Positions 23,519 to 33,708 of a stretch of DNA of 64,000 nucleotides are shown piece by piece (position 1 is the stretch's first letter; each line of letters begins with the position of its first letter). The stretch is taken from contig NC_089863.1 in the NCBI RefSeq assembly GCF_036373705.1, forward strand, positions 6,299,357-6,363,356, given 5' to 3'. The position numbers and the translations under genes are program-made. The notes below the pieces were generated by a model. The model was not told the origin of the DNA, searched no databases, and was given only the letters and a program-made list of their open reading frames with translations. The stretch comes from Amia ocellicauda. Lineage: Eukaryota; Chordata; Actinopteri; Amiiformes; Amiidae.

Positions 23519-25576
23519 ATGCGTCAGTGCCAACTCACCGCAAGTGCCCCTATACTGCTGCTGCTGCTGCTGGGCACGAGACTGCATGTCAACAGTGCCG
23601 CCCCGGTGGCTGAAGAGAAGGATGCTGGTGCTGCCGCCAATGCCCTTCCAGTCGGGATAACCCAGATCCTGCAGGAGGAGCTGGGGGAGCGGGTAGAGGA
23701 GCCACAGAAGACGGCGAGATCGGCCCCCTCAGAGGGAGAGGACGAGCTGTTCAAGGACGTTGACCCCAAAACACTGGCTGCCGTGCTGCTCCAGGCCCTG
23801 AACCAACAAGGTGACCAGAAAGGAGGGGAGGAAGCACGGGAGCGGGAGGCAGGGGAGAGAGTAAGAGAGGCCCTGCTGAGACGAGGGCAGGAGGGGGAGG
23901 AGGAGGAAGAGGAGGAAAGGAGGGCAAAGGAAGAGGAGGAGAGGCTGACGGAGAGGGTGAAGAGCAGGACACGTAGTGAGGGAGCCTGGGGGGCCACCGC
24001 CAGCAAAGAGGGCAAGAGTGAAGCCCAGCAAGGCGGAAAGGGGGAGGGGAAGGAGAGGGTGGGAGGGCAGGAGGGAGAGCCGAGGGCAGAGGCAGAGGAG
24101 GATGAGGAGGAGGAGGAGCAGCTGAGCCCACAAGAGGTGAAAAACTTGCAAGCCATGCTGCAGGAGCTGCAGAGCTACAGCGCCACCAGCAAGCGGGAGA
24201 GAGACTCTGTGGGAGGGGACATGAACAAACTGGAGAGGTGGGGCCAGTGGGAGAAAGGGAGGGAGAGGGAGAAGGAGAGCCCCAAAATGTACCAGGCCAC
24301 CACAGGGTCCGAAGCCAATGAGATACTGAAAGAGCTGGGGATGTACGAAGAGCTGGCGGGTGGGAAGGCGAAGGAGAAGAAGAAGGAGGGAGGAGAGGGG
24401 GAATCAGGCGTGGAGAAGAAAAGGGGTCGCCTTCTGTACGGGGGCCAGAACTTCCTGGAGGACTCTGACGAGAGCCAAGCAGGGGAGGAAGAGGAGGAGG
24501 AGATCTTGAGCCCCGAAGAGGAAGAGGCCAGGGCGCGGGCGGAGCAGGAGGAAGTGAGGCGCCAGGCAGCCGAAGCCCAGCGTGCCAGGGAGGAGGAGGA
24601 GAAGCTGGCCGACATCGCCTCCGATCTCCTGCTGCAGTACCTGGTCAAGCCAGATGGGGGAGATCATAAGAAACAACAGCAGCTGCAGCAGAAGAAACAA
24701 GGGCTTGGTCTGGGGCTGGGGAAAGACCAGAGCAAGAAGAGCCCCTTCAAGGGCAGCCGCCTGGACACGGCGGCGGAGGACAAGCGCTCGGACGAGGACG
24801 ACGAGGACGACGAGGACGAGGATGACATCGACCCTCAGACCATCGACAAGCTCATCGAGATCTCCAGCAAGCTGCACCTGCCCGCCGATGACGTGGTGGA
24901 CATCATCAACGACGTGGAGAAGAAGAAAAAGAAAGACGCGCCGCCGGAGATCCACCGCCACCTGCCCCCACCCCCACCCGCCCGCAGCAACAAGCCTATC
25001 CCCCCCCCCACCACCCCCCTGAAGCAGTACTATAAAGACAAAGCCTACTACAAGAAACAGCAACAGCAACAGCAACTCCAACAGCAGCAGCAGCAACTCC
25101 AGCAGCAGCAGCAGCCACGGCCCGCTGCCCGTCCCTGGCCCAAGCCCTCCTACCCGTCTTACCCTCCTTATCAGAAGCCCTTCCGCTCCTACAACCCACT
25201 CTACTACCAGCCCCCCAAGCCCCGCTTCCGCCCCAGCCAGGAACTGTCCCTCAACGACATCCTGGGCAACTCCATGGACTACGACCTGGACCCCCTCCCC
25301 AAGAAGTACCGCCCCCTGTCCAAGCCGAAACCCAAGCTTAAGCCCTGGGCCCGCCCCCAGCCCAGCGGCCTCTACATCTCCAACGTCATCCACCCCCGGA
25401 CATTCTCGACCGCGGGCGGCTCCAAGCGCCCTCGCCCCTTCTACATCTCCCCCCCGGCCCCTCTGCTCATCCCCCGCGACGAAGACTACTACGACGACGA
25501 CGAGCCGGAGAGCGAGGAGGAGCTGGAGAACTTCATCGAGAAGGTCCTGCTCAAGCACCCCGAGATGTTCCATTGA
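23519..25576 (+). CDS. vgf: VGF, nerve growth factor inducible (neuroendocrine granin-like precursor), 685 aa
   Basis: This secreted precursor is stored in dense-core vesicles and cleaved into bioactive peptides. The first ATG after the acceptor at 23,490 is at 23,519; an upstream GTG in the same frame is not used. Residues 1-27 form a signal peptide with a Leu-rich core. The VGF-diagnostic blocks appear in order: DVDPKTLAAVLLQALNQ (80-96), NLQAMLQELQSYS (about 209-221), ANEILKELGMYEELAGG (266-282), LADIASDLLLQYLVKP (363-378), DIDPQTIDKLIEISSKLHL running on into PADDVV (436-460) and EELENFIEKVLLKHPEMFH at the C terminus. Between them lie long Glu/Arg-rich acidic runs, a Gln tract (about 25,060-25,115) and a Pro/Tyr-rich region. 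Basic cleavage sites include EDKR-SDED (KR at 422-423), which matches the mammalian EDKR-S site, and KR at 636-637. The length is slightly above the mammalian 615-617. The whole precursor is in one exon, as in mammals. Confidence 0.97.
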   Translation: MRQCQLTASAPILLLLLLGTRLHVNSAAPVAEEKDAGAAANALPVGITQILQEELGERVEEPQKTARSAPSEGEDELFKDVDPKTLAAVLLQALNQQGDQKGGEEAREREAGERVREALLRRGQEGEEEEEEERRAKEEEERLTERVKSRTRSEGAWGATASKEGKSEAQQGGKGEGKERVGGQEGEPRAEAEEDEEEEEQLSPQEVKNLQAMLQELQSYSATSKRERDSVGGDMNKLERWGQWEKGREREKESPKMYQATTGSEANEILKELGMYEELAGGKAKEKKKEGGEGESGVEKKRGRLLYGGQNFLEDSDESQAGEEEEEEILSPEEEEARARAEQEEVRRQAAEAQRAREEEEKLADIASDLLLQYLVKPDGGDHKKQQQLQQKKQGLGLGLGKDQSKKSPFKGSRLDTAAEDKRSDEDDEDDEDEDDIDPQTIDKLIEISSKLHLPADDVVDIINDVEKKKKKDAPPEIHRHLPPPPPARSNKPIPPPTTPLKQYYKDKAYYKKQQQQQQLQQQQQQLQQQQQPRPAARPWPKPSYPSYPPYQKPFRSYNPLYYQPPKPRFRPSQELSLNDILGNSMDYDLDPLPKKYRPLSKPKPKLKPWARPQPSGLYISNVIHPRTFSTAGGSKRPRPFYISPPAPLLIPRDEDYYDDDEPESEEELENFIEKVLLKHPEMFH

Positions 25577-25990
25577 AGACGGAGGGAGAGAGAGAGAGGG
25601 GGAGAGAGATGCGAGAGAGTGTAGAGGAGGAGAGAGAGCAAAAGGAGAAATGTATTTCTGTTCCCTTTTCTTCTTCTTCATCTTCTTCTTCTTCTTCTTC
25701 TTCTTCTTCTTCTGTGTTGTTGTTGTTGTTTAGAAGGTGAAAACACAACATTGCTTTACTTTTTTTGTTTTGTCTCTCATTTAAATTTAATTATTTGTCT
25801 GTTTTTGGTTTTGTTTGTTTCAATTTCACAGTACTGTGGGTTAGTGTTCGTGTGTCGTTCAGGGGTACTTTATTGCATGACTCAGATAGGGACCAGGCAG
25901 CCTTAAGGTAAACACCTTTAAGCCCACCCCAGTGATATACGAAACAGCATGCATTGTGGGGTGGAGGGGAGTCGAGTGGATGAATAAAAT
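25577..25990 (+). other. vgf: vgf 3' UTR (minimum extent)
   Basis: Begins with a GA-rich segment, then (TTC)n and (TTG)n runs at about 25,663-25,730. The first AATAAA downstream of the stop codon is at 25,983. The true end may be further downstream, because more AATAAA hexamers occur near 28,740-28,930. Confidence 0.45.
25983..25988 (+). terminator. vgf: Candidate vgf polyadenylation signal
   Basis: First canonical AATAAA after the vgf stop codon, about 400 bp downstream. No strong GU-rich element follows, so use is uncertain. Confidence 0.35.
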
Positions 25991-28900
25991 AGAGGGTTTA
26001 CTAGAAAAATGCATTTCCAGTATATAAAATAATAATAACAGCAATTATAAGTGCCCCTCCCTCTCCACTTTCAAACAGGAGGGGAAAAAAAAGCTAAATT
26101 TGAATTCACTCCCTTAACAAGAAGGTGTGTGAAACACCCATAGGGAACAAATATATGTATATATATATGGGATGTATCTTAAAAATATATCTTAGTCTGT
26201 AATCCATCTTTATTTTATATGGTTAATATATAGAGAAATGAACCTCACCATATGTTTTCAACCTATAAAATGGATTACAGACTGAAATATATTGAAAATA
26301 CAAGCCATCTATTTTAAATACACAAAAACTGCAATTTTGGGCATCAGAAAAATATAAGGATCACACATTTTTACCGCATATTAAAAATAATTGTTTGTTA
26401 CTTATGGGTCAATTCTTCAACTGTCCACGACTGTGGTTAGAAATGGAAAATGCTTTATTTATTACTCACCTCTGCTTCCCAAACCCCCGTTGGGTTATGA
26501 AATGTGGCTTCGGTGACGGGATGCATCCTTGATTTGTCCAATAGATTTCACATGTACTAAAATCAGTGTCACCTGTCAAACTTTAAAAAAACTTCTAAAC
26601 GTCACATTCATCGTTTTGTATTCAATATTCTATGGCACCGTTAAAACATATTGTTATTATGTGTATTTGTTGCATCGGTATTCTGTTTTGCTCACGTTTT
26701 GATCATTGAACAGCATTAGACTACCCCAGAAGGGCAATATCATTAATAGGCTACACATCGTATCCATAGAAGGGCTCCCTGATTTTTTTACTGGGGTGTT
26801 AAACTTGGGCGAGTTGTCTGTATATATATTTATTTAAATAATGAATGTTCTCCAAAACATCGATTCTATCACTGGGTTATATTGTACTCTGAGGGGCAGC
26901 AAATATTTTTTTTTATTTTTTTAAACTGGGAGGCCCAGTCTCCAGAGTGGAGCCTCGTTCCCGCCTATGTTGTTTACCTGAAGTAGGCGGACGCAGGGCG
27001 GTGACGTCAGCACCATGTCAGAAAAATCGATTTATTAGTCAAGTCGATTTTTTTTTTATGTCCCCAACTCGTCTATATTTACCAGCCAGTGCCATATTAG
27101 AAAGTAACAACATAAGCCAATCAAGGAATAATCACGTCATTTGCATGTTTATTCATTTACAAGTCTTCTCTCCCTTGTGCATCTTCCTTACAAATTGCGA
27201 TTGACATCGACTGTATTTTTCTTTTACCCCGGTGTTGTCCTCTTTAAAATTGCATTTTATTTTAATCGTGATTATTTCTAAGCCAGATTGTTATGCCTAG
27301 ACAAACGTAGATTTGTTGGACACCCCTTCCGTCCCCCCAAAATATAATATAAAGCCGTGACTTATTTAAACTGTAGATTATTTTTTTAAATGTGGTGCGA
27401 ACTATCATACATTCCAAATGTTTCGATACAAATATATATATATATTGCAGTGTATAATATACATTATTGCCTTATAACCCCCTCTCCCTGTCTCAATCTA
27501 TTAGATTATTATTATTATTATTATTATGATGATGATTATTATTATTATTACTACTAGTCTATGTGGAGGGTAAGGGGGGGTGACAGAGTGAGGGAGAGCT
27601 GTAACATGTAAAGCGCCCGGTCTAAAGCACTAACTAAGTTGAATTGAGTATTCACCGACAATTACTGTTAATTATTCATCCTTCTCTCTTTGATGTGATG
27701 CCCCGCCTCTGTTGCCTTTGCCCGGGAAAAGCTGGACTGGGGGGCCTAGTCGTGGCCGATACCCAATCCATCTCTTGCGACTAGTAAATTCACAATAAAA
27801 CGTATTTATATTAATATTACTATAACAACTGTTTTAACTACACTCTTGAAAAATCGTGTTAAAAAAACACATTGCCGTTCTTCAAGCTCTGAGCATGTTT
27901 TAACTCATGCGCTGTGCTGCGTTCAACTTCTATCTACAGGGACTGCGCAAAAACAATACACAAATTGAATCAGTATTATTACCATATTTTTTCTTTGTGT
28001 AGAATGTCAAACACTCTCGTTTTAAGGGTGTATTCCATGATTAGGAAACGATGCTTCAGTGACATAGTGGGACAGACTACGGTCTTCCCAACCCCTGTGC
28101 CATGCATGGTGCAGAGATCCAACAGGAAGGCCGTGCAGTCCCAACCTGAACGCGGCGTCTTCACGTTTCCACACCACCTGGAGCGCTTATCTGCCTAAAC
28201 CTGTGGGTTATTGGCTTATAGAGATGATCTTAACGAATTGCGCTGCATTCTGAGAACCAGAACCCATGGGATCAGGGCGGAGGGACATTGGGTCACAGGG
28301 CACACGTGTTCCACTGGGAACATGTATACCCACGGCCAGACAACAGAGAAGTCAAATATTTAGTGGGATATGGTGGAGTTGAAAGATAATGAGACATAAC
28401 AGGCTGGTTTCACAGACCCAAATCAGCTATAGTGGTGGACTGCCTAATGTTATCTTAGGTAGAGTAATCCCAGCCTATGATCAGGGTCTGTAAAACCAGC
28501 CAGTAGTCTGCGACTACCCCAGCCCCTCTCGCCCGCCCGTTTCCTACTATATCCCTCCTGCCCACCTAATCCACAAACGGGCTTGACTCTTGTTAGACAG
28601 AAAAGGTTGTGTGTTTTTTTTTTATATATATATATATATATGTTGAAAACTCGATCTTAAAAAAGGGGTTACAAAAAAAAACGAAGTCCGCACGTGTGTC
28701 TGTACTGCATCTCTCAACTACTGTGGAAAAAAAATTAAAATAAACGTGTTGCTTCTTTTGACAAAAAATAAAAATAAAAAATAAACAAGAATGATCATCA
28801 GTGAAGAAATACTAAAAAAGTAAAAAAAAAAACAATAAAGATGATATTAAGATCAACACCAGTAAATCTGTAAGTTTTGTGTGAGGATCCTGTCTTTGAT

Positions 28901-30110
28901 GTTCTTTCTAGATGTACCTGTATTTAATAAAAAAGCATTGACTTGATGTAAATAGCATGTTGATTACTAGTTTTGTTATACAGAGAGAAATAAATAAAAG
29001 CAACTATTTTATTAAATTACAGTTTTTTTTAATTCCTTCCACAGATTTATGTATATTATTACAGACCTGTCCCTCCTACCCCTGTCCCTCACACTCACAC
29101 CTATTATTATTATTATTATTATTATCATCATCATCATTATGAGCTGAACAGTGAGTCACTTTGTGTCAATTAACATGATAGATCACTTAACAGACAACTA
29201 CTCTCCATTTACAAAGCTTATCAAAGTGAGCTCTTGTGCAATATCGCACTGGTAACACCTCCACTCCCTAAAACTCCTGCACACGCGACTGACACTGACA
29301 AAGTTTCAGAAGTGAAGATACAGGCGGACTACAGGTGGTAAGATCCCACAGCCTCCGCTTAGGCTACATTTTGCACAGAATGTGTTGGGTATGCTGTATA
29401 TTGTGTACAGCTGTGAGTTGGCCTGGCTAAGGGTGTCTGCTGAGAAAGACAATGATTCTACTAATAACAACAACTAAGGAAGCGTAGAAAGATGGTGAAC
29501 CACTGCATGGACATAAGGCTCACAGACCATTAATTCTAATACTAATACAATCAGATTACTGCTCCACTAAGGTTCTTAAGACCCCTAGGGAGGAATCGAG
29601 GTCAGATGTTTTTGCAGACGCTCTTCAAAACGCTGTTAGGACCATGTTCAACCCTGTTCATCAAGATGTGCCCTCACTACCACCCCCCGCCCCCCCATCC
29701 TCACGAGCTCCTCCACAGGACTGTCACCAGCACAGCGAGGAAGAACGGGAACAGATGAGGTTGTGTTTGATTGAACAGGTCTCAGATTGAAGAAGACTAT
29801 TCAAATCCCTAACATCGTTTTCAGGAGTTCAGTAACCGTGGTAGACATATGAGTAAATCGAGTTTATTGTGGCATGGATACACTTGGCTAAGGGATCAAC
29901 GACCTGGCAAAGAAGATGAGGCCAGTGGAACCCCCTCCCCCAACTAGATGGAACAAGTCAAGGAGCTGCCGCGGGTGTAGGGTGTTTGGGATGCAGGAGA
30001 GAGGCTAAGCAAAGGATTCTGGGAAAGTAGTTGGCAGCTGGATATTTATGCTGGGGAAGGCAAAAGTCTGGAGGGAGTTTAGTACTGCATTTATATTTAT
30101 TTGACTGTTG
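25991..30110. other. AT-rich intergenic DNA
   Basis: No exon was recognised. Contains (ATT)n at about 27,504-27,553 and 29,102-29,125, a short (TA)n run near 28,623-28,642 and several AATAAA hexamers, any of which could end a longer vgf transcript. Confidence 0.5.
28412..28500. mobile_element. Short MITE with 18 bp inverted repeats
   Basis: The left end GGCTGGTTTCACAGACCC pairs with the right end GGGTCTGTAAAACCAGCC with one mismatch across about 89 bp. A related fragment starts near 38,308 (GGGCTGGTTTCACGGACC). It is a nonautonomous DNA element; the target duplication is unclear. Confidence 0.7.
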
Positions 30111-30355
30111 AAAAATGAAGTCAGACACAGTGATTAGGGCTGCGGTCTCACAGGGACCTGGGTTCAGCTCTGGTCGTGGGTGTCCGCCTGTGTGGATTTT
30201 GCATGATCTCCCTACGGGTTTTCTCGGCCCTCTGGTTTCCTCCCACATCCTAAATACTGGCTACTCTAAATTGTTCTGTAGTCATGTGTGTGTGTGAGTG
30301 CTGCCCTGTGACACACAGGGGACTCCCTGGACAGGACACCAGCCTTGCCCACCAA
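30110..30355 (+). mobile_element. SINE-like dispersed repeat
   Basis: Contains the phrases GGGTTTTCTCGGCCCTCTGG and TTTCCTCCCACATCC, then GGCTACTCTAAATTGT and CCCTGTGACACACAGGGGAC, near GGACAGGACACCAGCC. This ordered set is shared by a family of fish SINE/LINE tails. A second diverged copy lies at 40,380-40,725. The head region and exact ends are unresolved. Confidence 0.55.
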
Positions 30356-30640
30356 GGAAGAAGGGAATAAGGAGAGGGGTAGCAAGGAAGATGGAGGGAG
30401 AGAGGGAAGAAGGGATTGAAGGAGGGTTGAATGGGGAGAGAGAAGGGGGAAAGGGAGGTATACAGGGGAGAGGAGATGGAGAGGGATGGAGGAAGGGAAA
30501 GAGAGGGAAGGATGGTGTGGAGGGGGAGAGAAAAGATAGGGAGGAAAAATGGGAGGGGAAGGGCTGGATACAAGCAGAGAAAGAGAAAGAATAGAGAAGA
30601 GATTGAGAGAAAGATAAAAGGTTGTGTGAGAAAGTGACAA
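30356..30640. repeat. GA-rich polypurine stretch
   Basis: GGGAGAGAGG/GGAAGG-type polypurine sequence. The open frames on both strands are low complexity. Confidence 0.75.
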
Positions 30641-31383
30641 AAGAACAAACAGATGTTTAGCGCTTACCTGTTACTCTGTGGTCTTATTGCTCATTAAACG
30701 TGTTCTTCTAATAGATATGCGTGTCTGTGCATTCATTTCATTTTTTTGTTTTACCCTGCATTCCATTTTTGAATTTGAGAAAGAGAGAGAGAGATCTCAC
30801 ACATGCAGCTGCTTCATAAATCATTTGTCAGGGGTATGAGTCATAGTGACCAGTATTGATAACCTTGGCGTATCTCCTAGCCAGTGACTGTACTGCATTT
30901 GCATCCTACATTTTTTTTTTTTCGGTGGGGGTTAATAACAGACACACACTCTCCCACAGATTGAAATACATCGACAGGTGAATCGAATAATGTACTTAGA
31001 CCCCCCTCCCCTCCAAACCCCCCCCAAAAAACAAGAAATGCTGGGAAGACTGGCTATTATTTAGACCAAGCACTAGTAAGAACCAAGGTAAATTGATAGA
31101 CATCAGGAATTGTTATAACTGACAGGTTGGAGAGAAAGAAAAAGAAAGAAAGAAATGAAAAAGTAAGAAAAATAGATTATAATTATTATTTTTGGTTCTT
31201 TGGAAAGTGTCAACAATTAAGTCTGTCGTTGTACTGGGTCCCCCAACAACACTCGCGCTTCTGTAAGATTGCTAAACTACACACACACACATGTTGAAGG
31301 CAAATGGCAGCATTACCACCTCATCTCTCCACCTGTTTATTTCTCTCCCTCCATCCCTTTTTCTCTCCTCTCTCTCTCTGCAG

Positions 31384-31437
31384 GAGCTCGTGGGTGATAA
31401 AGATTTGCGGCTGACTGCACCACTCTCAAACCAGGCT
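31384..31437 (+). other. Possible orphan exon with consensus splice sites
   Basis: A polypyrimidine tract ending TCTCTGCAG is followed by about 54 bp with an open frame (ELVGDKDLRLTAPLSNQAG) and then GTGAGTC. The splice signals are strong, but no protein family is recognised and the segment lies between vgf and ap1s1, where none is expected. It may be a chance arrangement or a noncoding-RNA exon. Confidence 0.25.
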
Positions 31438-32069
31438 GGTGAGTCATCCTCTATAGACACACTCACACACACACACACACACCATTAGTTTCATTATGTG
31501 CGACTCTCTCTCCCTCTCGCTCTCTCTCACACACACACACATACACACACCATGTTAAATTGTGCATCTCTTACTCTCCCACACTGACACACAACCCAGC
31601 GCATCCATCAGACAGCCGTACACTCGGCACTGCCTGAGAGAGCGAACCGCCTGCTGTTGAGGCGCAGAGAACACGTACAGCATTGCCACACATACCGGGA
31701 CTTCAGCCGTAACCAAAAACCCATTCACAAAAACCTCCCAATCCCCGCAATGTCCAGCACCTGCTCAGTACAGTCCAGCACAGACAGCAGGAGGCAGACC
31801 ACTGCAAAGACCAACGCAGCAGGCATACCATCCTGTTTACACCATACAGAGAGATTCAGACATGTACACCGATATACAGAATCCCAGATAACAAATAACA
31901 TGTACATAAGATGCACACAAACACACCTGGACACACGTTCATCCAACATACATACACACAAGAGACCAGAGATGCACACGCACCCAAACAGACAGACGGA
32001 TGCATAAACACACGTGCATGAAGACACTGATGCGGACACATGCACACAGGCAGACAGAACCACACAGCT

Positions 32070-32106
32070 ATACACACACACACATACACACACACACACA
32101 CACACA
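32070..32106. repeat. (CA)n microsatellite
   Basis: CA run with one TA interruption. On the minus strand it is a GU-rich tract just past the candidate ap1s1 poly(A) site. Confidence 0.88.
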
Positions 32107-32140
32107 AAGAACCAGATGCCAGCAATGTACACAAGATCGT

Positions 32141-32146
32141 TTTATT
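32141..32146 (-). terminator. ap1s1: Candidate ap1s1 polyadenylation signal
   Basis: Minus-strand AATAAA is followed within about 35-70 bp by a long (GT)n tract, a strong GU-rich downstream element. Use of this site would give a 3' UTR of about 1.57 kb. An alternative AATAAA lies near 32,436-32,441. Confidence 0.4.
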
Positions 32147-33708
32147 ATAAAATTACATTCACACAGATTCCCTTTTTGCTTGTGTCACCAATCGCCAAAA
32201 TGACATGGCCCTTCTTTACAGCAGAGATACACGTCCACCCACCCACCCACCCACCCGGCCCCCAATTCCCAAAATGTCCTTGGTCCACAAACACAGACAG
32301 ATCATCACTCCGAACTGACAGATCATCACTTCCGGTTCACCCATAAGCGACTCCTCCAAGCAAGAGTTCCCCCCCGCCCTCTCTTCTCCCCCCTGATCCT
32401 ACATAAGAAGATGTGACTCATCAGAATTGGGTCCCTTTATTTTTTGCGTTACATATCCACCATCTTCTAGCTTTTAAAGCTGGAGTCATCGTGATTCCCA
32501 GCTCTCCGAACGCCCCCTGCCAAGACACCGGTTTCTCTGAAGGGAGAAACGGTTCAGATTCTCTCTCCTCGGGGGAGATGTTCTCACGTCTTAAAATGAG
32601 ACTTCTCCTCATCGGACAGAACCCCCCCCGGATAAGAGTTAATCGGATTGGTCTGGGTTGGGACACTCGTCTAACGCAGGCAGAAAGTCCCTGTGGATTT
32701 AGATTGATGTCCCTTTTTAACAGATTGACTAAGAAGCTTTAAAGTCAGGGAACCCTATATCTGCTTGTCAGAGTCAGAAGTACAATCTACACAAAAACAA
32801 AAGGCAAAACTGTACTACACACAATTCAGGAATAAAGTAGGATATTGATTTTTTGTTTGTTTGTTTGTTTTCAGAAGGACTGGAGACCCTGCTGTACTGG
32901 ACTGGACTGTGTCTCTGCAGGACCAGGGATGGGAAACCCCTGCAGCACAGTACTGTTACAACTGGAATCACCAAGTTCTAGTGAAGGATTTCTCAGGCAT
33001 TGCAGAGAACATGTTCGCATTCATCTTGGATTAGCATCATTTCGAAAGGCAGTGAATAAATAGGGCTGTGGAATTAGCTGGAATTCCCTGGGCGCCGTTA
33101 CAAAAATCCCTTTCTTATCCGGTCAGTTTGGGACAGCGCTTCTATAAGTTGAGGCAGCTGAAGTCAAAATCACACAGAGCCATTCATTCGACACGGCGCG
33201 GTTGTCGGCGAATGATCGAGTCGAATCCACATTGGCGGTTCAGACCGACACGCTGGCCTGCGATCTCCACGCAGGGAAGCTGATTTTGGTGGAGTGGCCG
33301 TCCTACGGCGTCTGCTCCACCCGGTAACCTGGGACCTGTGCCTTTTCCGTTGGGCAGGGTCGTTTATAATAGTTTAACGAGTGATATTGAGCCTACTAAA
33401 TGAATCACGGAAATGCACGAAGGGTGGTCAATGTGACAAGCCTGTGGTGTTTTGAGTCTGACTCAAAGTGAAGACTATTGCCAGGAAATTGAGGGCGGCT
33501 GTCTTGTTGCTCTGACCTTTCTCCTGCCCCAACCCCCTCTGTCCCCTCCCCTCCCCTCCCCCATCCCAGTACCCCCGACACCTAAAAATCAAGCCCAACC
33601 TCCCTCCACAGAAAACCCTCCTACCCCCCTTCCCCCCCCAGATCCTATCCCTCTCTCTCTCCGTCTCAGTCTGGCCCAGTGGTCGGCTCCGAATCGGCGC
33701 CGGCCCCG

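Noticed and set aside
24404..25681. 425-codon open frame on the minus strand opposite vgf
   Set aside because: It is the antisense of the vgf coding exon, kept open by GC-rich codons; Leu/Val/Gly low complexity with no family match.
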